Assembly: GCF_003286595.3 (NCBI RefSeq)
Contig: NZ_CP132985.1
Location: 682,001-746,000, forward strand
DNA: 64,000 nt
Origin: Aerococcus mictus
GTDB taxonomy: Bacteria; Bacillota; Bacilli; Lactobacillales; Aerococcaceae
Direction: 5' to 3'
Positions 29,627-37,859 of the stretch are shown in pieces (the stretch's first letter is position 1; each line of letters begins with the position of its first letter). The notes below the pieces were generated by a model. That model searched no databases. It was given only the letters and a program-made list of their open reading frames with translations, and was not told the origin of the DNA. Position numbers and translations under genes: made by a program.

Positions 29627-31141
29627 ATGAAAAAGACATTAAGGGAGATATGTCGCCTACTTGATGAACGAGGGCAATTAAAGAGTCCGCTGCTAACGAG
29701 CCAGGCGTCAGTCCAAAACTTAAGTTACAATTCCAAAGCGGTTTCTGAAGGAACCTTATTCTTCTGCAAGGGAGCTCACTTTAAGCCGGCTTATTTAGAA
29801 CAAGCCCAAGCTTTAGGAGCCATTGCCTATGTGAGTGAGCAGGACTATGGTCTGAATCTCCCCCTTATACAAGTGGAAGATATCCGTTTAGCCATGCCCA
29901 TTATTGCGGATTTCTTTTACCAAGCCCCTTACCAAGCCTTTCACCTAACTGGGATTACGGGAACGAAGGGGAAGACAACGACTACCTTCTATTTAACTAA
30001 GATTCTTGATTTGTACCAGGAAAGCTTAGGAAAGCAGCCAACTGCCTATCTGTCTTCCTCTAGTTATTATGATGGAGTTGACCAAGGAGAATCCCACTTA
30101 ACCACGCCTGAGTCCCTTGAACTTTTCTATCGCTTTAACCATGTCCGCGAGTCAGCAATCGACTTTATGACCATGGAAGTCTCTAGTCAGGCTCTCAAGT
30201 ATCACCGGGTAGCAGAAGTTCCCTTTGAAGTTGGCGCTTTTCTGAATATTTCCACGGACCATATTTCGCCAAGCGAGCATCCTAATTTCGAAGATTACTT
30301 CATGAGTAAGTTGAAGCTTTTTGACCAAAGTCAGTTGGCGGTGATTAACTTAGACGCTGACCATATCGACCGAATTTATCAAAGAGCAAGCGATTCGAAA
30401 ACGGTCAAGAAAATTGTGACGGTCTCTACTAAGAATGAACAGGCCGATTATCTAGCTAAGGATATTGTATCTGGTCCCGACCAACAACGCTTTAGCTTAC
30501 ATGCCCCTGATTTTGATGGGGAGATCCGGATGAAGATGCTGGGGCGGTTCAATGTAGAAAACGCCCTAGTCGCCATTGCGATTGCCCGCTATTATCAGGT
30601 CCCCTATGACACCATAAAAAAGGCCTTACAAAAAGCACAAACTGAAGGCCGGATGGAAGTCTATCATTCCACGGATAAACGCATCCATGCTATCGTTGAC
30701 TTTGCCCACAATAAATTGAGCCTAGAAAAACTTTTTGAAGCAAGCCAACAAATGTATCCTAAGGCCCATAGCATTGTGGTCTTTGGCTCTGCAGGGGACA
30801 AAGCAATTTCTAGGCGAAAGGATTTAGGGAAAGTAGCCGCCCAATATGCGGATGAAATTATTCTTACTATGGATGATCCTGGGACTGAATCAGTAGAAAA
30901 AATATGCCAAGAAATCAACCAACCCATTCAAGCGGCTAAGCGTCAGGCAGAAATTATCCCTAATCGTCCCCAAGCCATTGCCTATGCTTTTCAACAAGCT
31001 TCTGCTTATGATGGAGAGGTCGTGGTCTTGATTGCTGGTAAGGGGGATGAAGATACCATGAAAATTAATGGTGTCGACCAAGCTTACCCAACCGATCGTT
31101 ATTATGTGAAGCAGGCTTTAGAAGAAATACCCAAGCATTAG
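29627..31141 (+). CDS. murE: UDP-MurNAc-tripeptide synthetase, probably L-lysine-adding
   Basis: 504 residues of MurE, the Mur ligase that adds the third residue to the peptidoglycan stem. The ATP loop is TGTKGKTT (111-118); the central domain has VSSQALKYHR and the C-terminal domain HAIVDFAHN. At the amino-acid selectivity site, meso-DAP enzymes read DNPR; here residues 416-419 are DDPG, lacking the DAP-binding Arg. This favours L-Lys, as usual in Lactobacillales cocci. The ribosome site is GTGAGG. It is first in a run with hom and thrB, an unusual pairing of wall and threonine genes. MurE is certain; Lys specificity is an inference. Confidence 0.93.
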   Translation: MKKTLREICRLLDERGQLKSPLLTSQASVQNLSYNSKAVSEGTLFFCKGAHFKPAYLEQAQALGAIAYVSEQDYGLNLPLIQVEDIRLAMPIIADFFYQAPYQAFHLTGITGTKGKTTTTFYLTKILDLYQESLGKQPTAYLSSSSYYDGVDQGESHLTTPESLELFYRFNHVRESAIDFMTMEVSSQALKYHRVAEVPFEVGAFLNISTDHISPSEHPNFEDYFMSKLKLFDQSQLAVINLDADHIDRIYQRASDSKTVKKIVTVSTKNEQADYLAKDIVSGPDQQRFSLHAPDFDGEIRMKMLGRFNVENALVAIAIARYYQVPYDTIKKALQKAQTEGRMEVYHSTDKRIHAIVDFAHNKLSLEKLFEASQQMYPKAHSIVVFGSAGDKAISRRKDLGKVAAQYADEIILTMDDPGTESVEKICQEINQPIQAAKRQAEIIPNRPQAIAYAFQQASAYDGEVVVLIAGKGDEDTMKINGVDQAYPTDRYYVKQALEEIPKH

Positions 31142-31158
31142 ATAAGAAGGAGGCAAGT

Positions 31159-32439
31159 ATGGTAAGTAAGAAGATAGCTATTTTAGGTTTAGGAACAGTT
31201 GGTCAGGGTGTATTCCGCGTTTTGCGCGACCATCAGGCCAAAATTACCAGCCAACTCCACCATTCCCTTGAAGTAAAAAAGATCTTTGTTAGAAGCCCCG
31301 AAAAAGTCACCGAAGAATTTTCTAGTCAGGCTGAAATTGTTACTGATTATCAAGAGATTATTGCTGACCCTGACATTGATATTGTGGTTGAAGTTATGGG
31401 TGGCATCGATTTTGCCAAGCAATGTATTGAAGGCGCTCTTCAAGCCGGAAAAGCGGTGGTTACTGCCAACAAGGACCTTATTTGTGAACATGGAGCTGCC
31501 TTAAGTCAACTCGCTGAAACTAAGGAAGTTGACTTACGTTTCGAGGCGGCGGTCGCTGGTGGCATCCCTATCTTAAACACCCTACGAAATAGTTTCGCCG
31601 GCGATGAAGTTACTGAAATATTAGGGATTCTAAATGGGACCTCTAACTTTATTATTAGCGAAATGACCGAAAATGGTTCTAGCTACCAAGAAGCCTTAGC
31701 TAAAGCTCAAAAACTCGGTTTCGCCGAAGCCGATCCTAGTGCCGATGTTGATGGCCTTGATGCTGGTCGTAAGGCGGTTATCCTCGCTAAGATGGGCTTT
31801 GGTATTAGTCTTAACTTAGATGACGTGATGATCAAAGGGATTAGTGACTTAAATGCGCTAGACATTGAGATTGCTAAGAATTTAGGTTACGTGATTAAAT
31901 CCCTGGCAGTTCTTGACCGTCAAGGAGAAAATTTCGCCTGTGAAGTGCAAAGCTTTTTACTAGAAAAATCACATCCATTAGCTATGGTTAAGCAAGAGAT
32001 GAATGCTGTTTATACCAAGAGCAAGGCTGGGGGAGAAATGATGTTTTACGGTCCCGGAGCCGGCGAGTTGCCAACAGGGGTTGCTGTTGTGAGTGATATC
32101 ATCCAAGTCGCTAAGAACCAGGAAAATGATGACTACCAAGTCTTTGCCAATTATTCTTTAGACGAAAAGGTCCACTTGTCTGCCCAAGCCAACTATCCTT
32201 ATTACTATCGTTTAGCCATCCAGGACCAGAGTCAAGGCCTAAAGACCCTGTTCGATCTCCTCAACCAAGAAGGAATCTCTATCAACCACTTGGGCAATTA
32301 CCAAGAAGGAATGTTGTATATATTAACCAGTCCAGGAAGCTATTCTGCCCATCAAGAAATTGCCAAGCAGCTTGAAAGCGCCCCAGGAGTGGAATTACTG
32401 GCTTCCTATCCTATTTTTAAAGAAGAGAAGGAGGACTAA
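31159..32439 (+). CDS. hom: Homoserine dehydrogenase
   Basis: 426 residues of homoserine dehydrogenase, which reduces aspartate semialdehyde to homoserine, the branch-point precursor of threonine and methionine. The NAD(P) fold starts with ILGLGTVGQGVFRVL, the catalytic domain has GILNGTSNFI and ADPSADVDGLDAGRKA, and a C-terminal ACT domain (about 345-425) is the likely threonine-feedback site. The AAGGAGG site is eight bases before the ATG. It is followed after three bases by thrB. Its product also feeds the T-box-controlled metA elsewhere in this window. thrC is not present here. Confidence 0.96.
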   Translation: MVSKKIAILGLGTVGQGVFRVLRDHQAKITSQLHHSLEVKKIFVRSPEKVTEEFSSQAEIVTDYQEIIADPDIDIVVEVMGGIDFAKQCIEGALQAGKAVVTANKDLICEHGAALSQLAETKEVDLRFEAAVAGGIPILNTLRNSFAGDEVTEILGILNGTSNFIISEMTENGSSYQEALAKAQKLGFAEADPSADVDGLDAGRKAVILAKMGFGISLNLDDVMIKGISDLNALDIEIAKNLGYVIKSLAVLDRQGENFACEVQSFLLEKSHPLAMVKQEMNAVYTKSKAGGEMMFYGPGAGELPTGVAVVSDIIQVAKNQENDDYQVFANYSLDEKVHLSAQANYPYYYRLAIQDQSQGLKTLFDLLNQEGISINHLGNYQEGMLYILTSPGSYSAHQEIAKQLESAPGVELLASYPIFKEEKED

Positions 32440-32442
32440 AGC

Positions 32443-33342
32443 ATGCAGCGTGTTATAGTTCCCGCCACTTCAGCCAATTTAGGCCCAGGTTTTGACTCAG
32501 TCGGGGTGGCTGTCGACCTGTATTTGAGAGTAGATATTATCGGCCCTAGTCAAGAATGGGAGATTAGACATAACCTGGGGGATGATGTCCCGACTGATGA
32601 GAATAACTTATTGATAAAAACCATTCTCGATCTTGCCCCCCAAACACCGCCCCAACAATTATATATGCACAGTCAGATTCCCATCACACGTGGCCTAGGG
32701 AGCAGTTCCAGTGCCATTGTTGCTGCTATTGAAATTGTTGATTATCTCAATCAATTCCAGTGGTCACTAAGCCATAAAATTAATTTAGCTAATAAAATCG
32801 AAGGACATCCTGATAACATTGCTCCTTGTTTAGCAGGCGGACTAGTGATTGGAGTGGCCATCGGGTCTGAAGAAGTGATTTGGTCTAAGGAGGTCTTTCC
32901 TAATACCCGCTTAATCGCTACCGTACCTCATTATCAATTATCGACTAAAAAAGCCCGCGAAGTTCTTCCTGACCAGCTGTCATATGCTGATGCTGTCCGG
33001 GCCAACGGGATGGGAAATGTTCTAGTTTCCAAGTTAATGGAAGGCAATCTGGATGACGCGGGGCGGTTAATGGAACAGGATTATTTCCATGAGCCTTATC
33101 GTAAGAGCTTAGTGCCTGAATTAGAACAAGTGCGTCAACTTTTAAAAGGTGTTCCTGGAGTCTATGGCACTTATCTTAGTGGAGCTGGACCTACTGTAAT
33201 GACCATGGTTCAGGCTTCCCATAGTCAAGAAATTAAGGACCTGCTGGAGACTAGCCTTGAAGAGGTCAGCCTCTATGACTTTGCTATTGATGATAAGGGG
33301 AGTCGCTTTGAAGAAGTGAAAACCCTGGATGAGTTTGAATAA
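32443..33342 (+). CDS. thrB: Homoserine kinase
   Basis: 299 residues of the GHMP kinase family. ThrB phosphorylates homoserine for threonine synthesis. Motifs are VPATSANLGPGFDSVGVAV at the N-terminus, the ATP loop PITRGLGSSSSAIVAAI, and the C-terminal GTYLSGAGPTVMTM. The gene starts three bases after hom with AAGGAGG upstream, so the two are translated from one message. A hairpin terminator follows at 33350. thrC must be elsewhere or missing. Length and motifs are normal. Confidence 0.96.
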   Translation: MQRVIVPATSANLGPGFDSVGVAVDLYLRVDIIGPSQEWEIRHNLGDDVPTDENNLLIKTILDLAPQTPPQQLYMHSQIPITRGLGSSSSAIVAAIEIVDYLNQFQWSLSHKINLANKIEGHPDNIAPCLAGGLVIGVAIGSEEVIWSKEVFPNTRLIATVPHYQLSTKKAREVLPDQLSYADAVRANGMGNVLVSKLMEGNLDDAGRLMEQDYFHEPYRKSLVPELEQVRQLLKGVPGVYGTYLSGAGPTVMTMVQASHSQEIKDLLETSLEEVSLYDFAIDDKGSRFEEVKTLDEFE

Positions 33343-33349
33343 TATGTTT

Positions 33350-33391
33350 AAACACGACTTCTAGCGGCTAGTTTTAGGAGTCGTGTTTTCC
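33350..33391 (+). terminator. thrB terminator
   Basis: AAACACGACT pairs with AGTCGTGTTT (10 bp), enclosing a CTAG-CGG-CTAG inner hairpin, then TTTTCCTC. Confidence 0.82.
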
Positions 33392-33432
33392 TCTATTTAA
33401 AAGACCCCATCAATTATCAATGCCAATGATTA

Positions 33433-33441
33433 TGCTATAAT
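33433..33441 (+). promoter_or_regulatory. yqeG operon extended -10
   Basis: TGCTATAAT is an extended -10 element 27 bases before yqeG. The -35 region is weak. Confidence 0.5.
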
Positions 33442-33467
33442 GTAAGAAATGTAGAGAGGAGAGGGAT

Positions 33468-33998
33468 ATGCTCACAGACTACTTCCTACCGACCTGGTTG
33501 GTAGATACAATTTATTCCATCTCGCCCCAAGCCCTAAAGAGCTTGAGTGTGAAAGGGATAATAACTGATTTAGACAATACCTTAATTGCCTGGGATTTTC
33601 CAGATGCTACCCAGGAATTGATTGAATGGGTCAAAGAGATGCAAGACAACGGCATTGAGGTCATGATTTTATCCAATAACAATGAACAGCGGGTAAAACA
33701 TGTCGCAGATCAATTGCAAGTTCCATACTATTCAGCAGCTTTTAAACCCTTTCGCAAGGGAATAAGACATTTATTGAAAATTTCCGGCTTAAAAGAAGAG
33801 GAAGTTATTATTATTGGCGACCAGCTATTGACTGATATTTTTGTGGCCAACCGGCAAGGCTTGCGCAGTGTCTTGGTCCGACCGGTGACCAACAGTGATA
33901 GTCTAGTCACGCGGATAAACCGTCGTATCGAAAGCTTTGTCTTTAATGGACTAAAAAGACGCTATTCAGAATTAAAGTGGAGGGATCGGATTGACTGA
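33468..33998 (+). CDS. yqeG: YqeG family HAD-type phosphatase
   Basis: 176 residues of HAD subfamily IIIA. The nucleophile motif is TDLDNTLIAWD, motif II is MILSNNNEQR, and motif III/IV is IIIGDQLLTDIFVANRQG. The family fits a phosphatase (YqeG; related to PgpP-type phosphatidylglycerophosphatases), but the substrate is not established in this lineage. It is the first gene of the conserved yqeG-yqeH-yhbY-nadD-yqeK-rsfS-yqeM block, and its last eight bases overlap yqeH, so translation is coupled. The ribosome site is GAGAGGAGAGGG. The protein is probably cytoplasmic, with a hydrophobic N-terminal patch. Confidence 0.9.
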   Translation: MLTDYFLPTWLVDTIYSISPQALKSLSVKGIITDLDNTLIAWDFPDATQELIEWVKEMQDNGIEVMILSNNNEQRVKHVADQLQVPYYSAAFKPFRKGIRHLLKISGLKEEEVIIIGDQLLTDIFVANRQGLRSVLVRPVTNSDSLVTRINRRIESFVFNGLKRRYSELKWRDRID

Positions 33999-35103
33999 GG
34001 AAGTCCTTTATTGTATTGGTTGTGGAGCAGGCTTGCAAACAGACCAGCCCAAGGAGCGAGGTTACACTCCAAAAAGTGCCTATGACAAGGGGGTAGAAAG
34101 TGGCGAGCTCTATTGCCAACGCTGTTTTAAATTGCGCCACTATAACCAATTAGAAAAAGTCCAAATGACTCCAGCAGAATTTAGGCAGATTTTACATGAG
34201 ATCAGTGAGGACGATGCTTTAATCGTCAATGTCATTGATATTTTTGACGTACAGTCCACCATTATTCCCGCCTTAGAACGTTTAGTGGGCAATAATGATA
34301 TTGTATTTGTAGCAAATAAAGTTGACCTGCTCCCTAGTGATGTCAAAAGCAGTAAAATTGAAGCCTGGTTGAAGAAATATTTAAAAGACCAAGGCTTTAA
34401 AGCCAGAAATGTCTTCCTAACCTCTGCCGTCAAAAATAAAGCCATAGATGATCTCTTTAATTTTATTGACCAACACCGCAAGGGCCGCAATGTTTACATT
34501 GTTGGAGTAAGTAATGTGGGGAAATCGACCTTAATTAACAGTATGCTTAGGGCCCAAGGCTTTAGCGATAGTGTTATTACTACCAGTCAATTTCCAGGAA
34601 CCACTTTAGATTTGATAAAAATTCCTTTCGATGAGGATAGTGACTTAATTGACACGCCTGGTATTCTTAAGGACAGTCAAATGACCAGTTTGTTGGATTA
34701 TAAAAGTATTGAGCAGATCCTCCCCCAAAAGCGGATAAAGCCGAGAACCTTTCAATTAAATCCGGGTCAGAGTTTATTCCTAGGTGGAATGGCTCGCTTT
34801 GACTACTTAGCAGGAGACAAGCAAGGGGTAACAGTTTACTTAAGTAATCAAGTGGACATTCACCGGCGGAAAACCGAGGGATCAGATGAATTCTTAGCTA
34901 AACACCAAGGGGGCCTACTCACTCCACCAAGTGCCAGTGAAGTCGAGCAATTTCCTGATCTTGTTGGTCAGGACTATACCATTAAAGAATCATGTGACTT
35001 GGTTATTGCTGGCCTAGGTTGGCTAAGTATCAAGAAAACAGGAAAAGTAGCTATTTATGCACCTAAAACAGTCGATATTTTTCAAAGAAAACCACTTATT
35101 TAG
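33991..35103 (+). CDS. yqeH: Ribosome biogenesis GTPase YqeH
   Basis: 370 residues of a circularly permuted GTPase needed for 30S (16S rRNA 3' end) maturation. A zinc finger opens the protein (CIGCGAGLQT, then CQRCFKLRH). G motifs come in permuted order: NKVDLLP (G4) before GVSNVGKSTLIN (G1), then SQFPGTTLD (G2) and DTPGIL (G3). A C-terminal RNA-binding domain ends the protein. The start is TTG, overlapping yqeG, with GGAGGGA upstream. The order-switched motifs make the family call very secure. Confidence 0.96.
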   Translation: MTEEVLYCIGCGAGLQTDQPKERGYTPKSAYDKGVESGELYCQRCFKLRHYNQLEKVQMTPAEFRQILHEISEDDALIVNVIDIFDVQSTIIPALERLVGNNDIVFVANKVDLLPSDVKSSKIEAWLKKYLKDQGFKARNVFLTSAVKNKAIDDLFNFIDQHRKGRNVYIVGVSNVGKSTLINSMLRAQGFSDSVITTSQFPGTTLDLIKIPFDEDSDLIDTPGILKDSQMTSLLDYKSIEQILPQKRIKPRTFQLNPGQSLFLGGMARFDYLAGDKQGVTVYLSNQVDIHRRKTEGSDEFLAKHQGGLLTPPSASEVEQFPDLVGQDYTIKESCDLVIAGLGWLSIKKTGKVAIYAPKTVDIFQRKPLI

Positions 35104-35111
35104 GAGGAAAT

Positions 35112-35435
35112 ATGCTAATTAATAAACAAAAAAAGGCAATCAAAAAAGCAGCTCATCATGAAAAGGCCATTTTGCAAATTGGAAAAAACGGCTTAAAAGA
35201 TGAGCTAATGGAACAAATTGACCAAGCCTTAGAGAAGAGAGAGTTAGTTAAAGTCTCAGTCTTACAAAACGCAGAAATTGAAACCGACCAAGCTCTTGAA
35301 GCCATTGACCAGGCCCTAGCGCCTCAATTCGCTTATAGTATCGGACACACTATCGTCCTCTACCGGACTTCCTCAGAGGAAAAGAATCAAAAGCTATCGA
35401 AAGAAATTCGCGCCTTAAAAAATAAGGGAGTGTAA
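35112..35435 (+). CDS. yhbY: Ribosome assembly RNA-binding protein YhbY
   Basis: 107 residues with a CRM domain, an RNA-binding fold that associates with pre-50S particles. Visible marks are LINKQKKAIKKAAHHEKAIL, the conserved IGKNGLKDELMEQID (the GKNG/GxxG loop) and IGHTIVLYRTS at the end. The ATG has AGGAGG about six bases before it. The gene lies between yqeH and nadD with gaps of eight and three bases. The B. subtilis counterpart is yqeI in the same order. Confidence 0.93.
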   Translation: MLINKQKKAIKKAAHHEKAILQIGKNGLKDELMEQIDQALEKRELVKVSVLQNAEIETDQALEAIDQALAPQFAYSIGHTIVLYRTSSEEKNQKLSKEIRALKNKGV

Positions 35436-35438
35436 TGA

Positions 35439-36083
35439 ATGGCTGAGAATAGGCAAAGACAAGGGAATTACAGCTGCCAAGTCCTTGAAGAAGCCCAGGA
35501 AAGCAGTCCGGCTAAAAAAAGAATTGGTCTTTTAGGGGGGACCTTCAATCCCATTCACCAAGGGCATTTGATGGTGGCTGAACAGGTCTATGAAAAGTTA
35601 TGCCTGGACCGAGTGGACTTTATGCCTAGCAATCTTCCGCCCCATGCCGAGCATAAGGAGACTATTGCTGCCGACAAACGTTTGGCCATGCTAGACCTTG
35701 CCATCCAAGCAAATGATCACTTTGCAATAGAAAAAATTGAGCTCGATCGTCCCGGTAAATCCTATACTTACGATACTATGGATATCTTGACCACCCTCCA
35801 CCCTGACAATGAGTATTATTTTATTATCGGCGGTGACATGGTGGAAAATCTCCCCAAGTGGTACCGGGTTGAAGAATTAATGCGGCTTTGTCATTTTGTC
35901 GGGGTTCAAAGACCTGGCTATGATATGCCGAGTGACTATAATATTATCTATGTCGATAGTCCTCAAATTGATATTTCTTCAAGCTATATACGGCAAAGCG
36001 TCAATAAGGGATCCAGCATCCGCTACTTATTACCTGAAGCGGTCAGAGATTATATTAATAAGGAAGGGTTATATCATGACTAA
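35439..36083 (+). CDS. nadD: Nicotinate-nucleotide adenylyltransferase
   Basis: 214 residues. NadD adenylates nicotinate mononucleotide to deamido-NAD. The nucleotidyl-transferase motif is GGTFNPIHQGHL, and the C-terminal signature is SSSYIRQS. About 26 residues precede the usual start of the fold (KKRIGLLGG), a polar extension not present in the Bacillus enzyme; an internal start giving a shorter protein is possible but no good ribosome site was seen. It overlaps yqeK by eight bases. With nadK at 3.3 kb, two NAD(P) steps are in this window. Confidence 0.95.
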   Translation: MAENRQRQGNYSCQVLEEAQESSPAKKRIGLLGGTFNPIHQGHLMVAEQVYEKLCLDRVDFMPSNLPPHAEHKETIAADKRLAMLDLAIQANDHFAIEKIELDRPGKSYTYDTMDILTTLHPDNEYYFIIGGDMVENLPKWYRVEELMRLCHFVGVQRPGYDMPSDYNIIYVDSPQIDISSSYIRQSVNKGSSIRYLLPEAVRDYINKEGLYHD

Positions 36084-36687
36084 AGAAATCAATTATTCCC
36101 ACAAATACATTGTGGCTAGTCGTGAAGACTTAATTAAGGCATTAAAAAATAATTTATCTAAGGATCGCTTCGAGCACTGTTTACGGGTGGAGTCCACCGC
36201 TATAGAACTCGCCCAAAAATATCAGTTGAACTGGGAGCGGGCTGGGATTGCTGGTTTGCTCCATGACTACGCCAAAGAAGATAGTCTGGAAACGTTAAAG
36301 ACCTATGCCCACTTCCCTGGTTTTGATGAAGAGTGGGTGAACTATGGTAATGCGATCTGGCATGGCCCCCTAGCAGCGATGAAGGCTGTGGATGAATTTG
36401 GCCTCCACGACTTAGAAATTTATTATGCTATTTATAAGCACACCACCGGAAGTATTGACTGGACCGATACGGCTAAGTTAGTCTTTTTAGCAGACTACAT
36501 GGAGCCAGGCCGCGATTTTCCTGGGGTGGACCAGGCTCGGAACTTAACTGAAAAGTCCATCGATTTGGCGGTGGATTATAAAATTAAGCAAAATCTAAAA
36601 CATCTGATTGAAAAGGGACAAAGTATTTATCCTGAGAGCTTAGCGGTATATAATGCTTGGATTAATAAGAAAGGAAAGAGTGAATGA
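36076..36687 (+). CDS. yqeK: HD-domain hydrolase YqeK (Ap4A hydrolase type)
   Basis: 203 residues of the HD superfamily. Metal-binding motifs are RFEHCLRVE, GLLHDYAKED (the HD pair) and WHGPLAAM with KHTTGS downstream. YqeK enzymes of Firmicutes symmetrically cleave diadenosine tetraphosphate. ATG 36076 is chosen because it overlaps the nadD stop (ATGACTAA) and has AAGGAAGGG upstream, and the protein then has the family length. The end overlaps rsfS by ATGA. Assignment as the Ap4A hydrolase type rests on family and position. Confidence 0.92.
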   Translation: MTKEINYSHKYIVASREDLIKALKNNLSKDRFEHCLRVESTAIELAQKYQLNWERAGIAGLLHDYAKEDSLETLKTYAHFPGFDEEWVNYGNAIWHGPLAAMKAVDEFGLHDLEIYYAIYKHTTGSIDWTDTAKLVFLADYMEPGRDFPGVDQARNLTEKSIDLAVDYKIKQNLKHLIEKGQSIYPESLAVYNAWINKKGKSE

Positions 36688-37061
36688 CTAATCAATTAAA
36701 TCGTCCGTTAATGGAGCTTATTGTAAAGGCAGCTGATGATCGTTTAGGGCAAGATATTGTTGCTCTTGAAGTTAACCAATTAACCCCACTGACTGATTAT
36801 TTCGTTATTGTTAGCGCTAAAAATGACCGACAAGTCAATGCCATTGTGGATAGTATTGCAGAAGCTGTTGAAACTGCAGGGTATACGGTCAAAGGCATTG
36901 AAGGAAAAGACGGCCATGCCTGGGTATTAATTGACTGTGTGGATGTCATTGTCCATGTCTTTAATAAAGAGGTGCGTAGTCATTATAATATTGAAAAATT
37001 ATGGAATGATGCGCCATTGGTTAATTTAACTGCTTTGTTGGAAACTGATGATGAAGACTAA
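36684..37061 (+). CDS. rsfS: Ribosomal silencing factor RsfS
   Basis: 125 residues of the RsfS/YbeB/Iojap family, which binds L14 on the 50S subunit and blocks joining in starvation. Conserved segments are VNQLTPLTDYFVIVSAKNDRQ at residues 26 on, GKDGHAWVLIDCVDVIVHVF, and a C-terminal YNIEKLWNDAP. The ATG overlaps the yqeK stop. It sits at the standard place between yqeK and the yqeM-type methyltransferase, and its last 14 bases overlap that gene. Confidence 0.96.
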   Translation: MTNQLNRPLMELIVKAADDRLGQDIVALEVNQLTPLTDYFVIVSAKNDRQVNAIVDSIAEAVETAGYTVKGIEGKDGHAWVLIDCVDVIVHVFNKEVRSHYNIEKLWNDAPLVNLTALLETDDED

Positions 37062-37809
37062 CCAATATGCCTTGTTTAGTGAAGTCTACCACCAAATTTT
37101 TGACCAATCCCTCTACCAAGCCTGGCAGAATTATTTAGAAGATCAGGTTGAGACGCGCTTGACTCATCAGGAGGGACTAAAAATTTTGGATATGGCTTGT
37201 GGAGATGGGCGCTTAACCCTGGAACTGGCTAAGGCGGGTTATGATGTGACAGGCATGGACCTGTCTGAAGAAATGTTAGCGATTGCTCAAGCAGAGATGC
37301 AGGAGGCAGGCATCTATATTCCTTACTTTCAAGCAGATATGCGTAGCTTCAAAACTGAGACAAGCTATGACCTGATTTCCATCTTTTGTGACAGTATCTG
37401 TTACTTAGATAGTCTAGCTGACTTAGAAGCTACCTTTAAGGCTTGCTATGAGGCCTTAGAAAAGGGTGGCCTCCTGCTTTTTGATATCCATAGTTCTTAC
37501 CAGATGAATTGCATATACCCTGACTTTCAATGGGTGGATAGCTGGGATGATGCTGTTTTTACTTGGCAAAGTGACCAGCTGAGGGGGCCTAATACCATCG
37601 ATCATTTATTGAATATCTTCGTTAAGGATGAGGACAGTCAACTTTACCAGCGTTTTGAAGAAGTACATCAGGAACAAATTTGGCCCCTAATAAACTATCA
37701 AGAAGCCTTACTCAGCTCAGGTTTTACTGATATTCAAATCACAGCAGACTTTAGCCAAGATAAACCTAGCGAAAAGAGTCGCCGCCTCTTCTTTTCCTGT
37801 AAAAAGTAA
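37048..37809 (+). CDS. yqeM: Class I SAM-dependent methyltransferase (YqeM)
   Basis: 253 residues with the class I methyltransferase fold. Motif I is ILDMACGDGRLTLELAK, the acidic end of strand 2 is TGMDLSEEML, and motif post II is DLISIFCDSICYL. It corresponds to B. subtilis YqeM, a conserved methyltransferase after rsfS whose substrate is not known. Two in-frame ATGs (37048 and 37051) are adjacent; the start overlaps rsfS. A short gap then leads to tmcAL. No further function can be inferred. Confidence 0.88.
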   Translation: MMKTNQYALFSEVYHQIFDQSLYQAWQNYLEDQVETRLTHQEGLKILDMACGDGRLTLELAKAGYDVTGMDLSEEMLAIAQAEMQEAGIYIPYFQADMRSFKTETSYDLISIFCDSICYLDSLADLEATFKACYEALEKGGLLLFDIHSSYQMNCIYPDFQWVDSWDDAVFTWQSDQLRGPNTIDHLLNIFVKDEDSQLYQRFEEVHQEQIWPLINYQEALLSSGFTDIQITADFSQDKPSEKSRRLFFSCKK

Positions 37810-37859
37810 GTAGATATTTTCCAGGGGAAGACTGAGTGAGTTAAGGAGGTAAACCTAAC

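Noticed and set aside
34140..34490. Minus-strand open frame of 116 codons inside yqeH
   Set aside because: A shadow of yqeH; no ribosome site.
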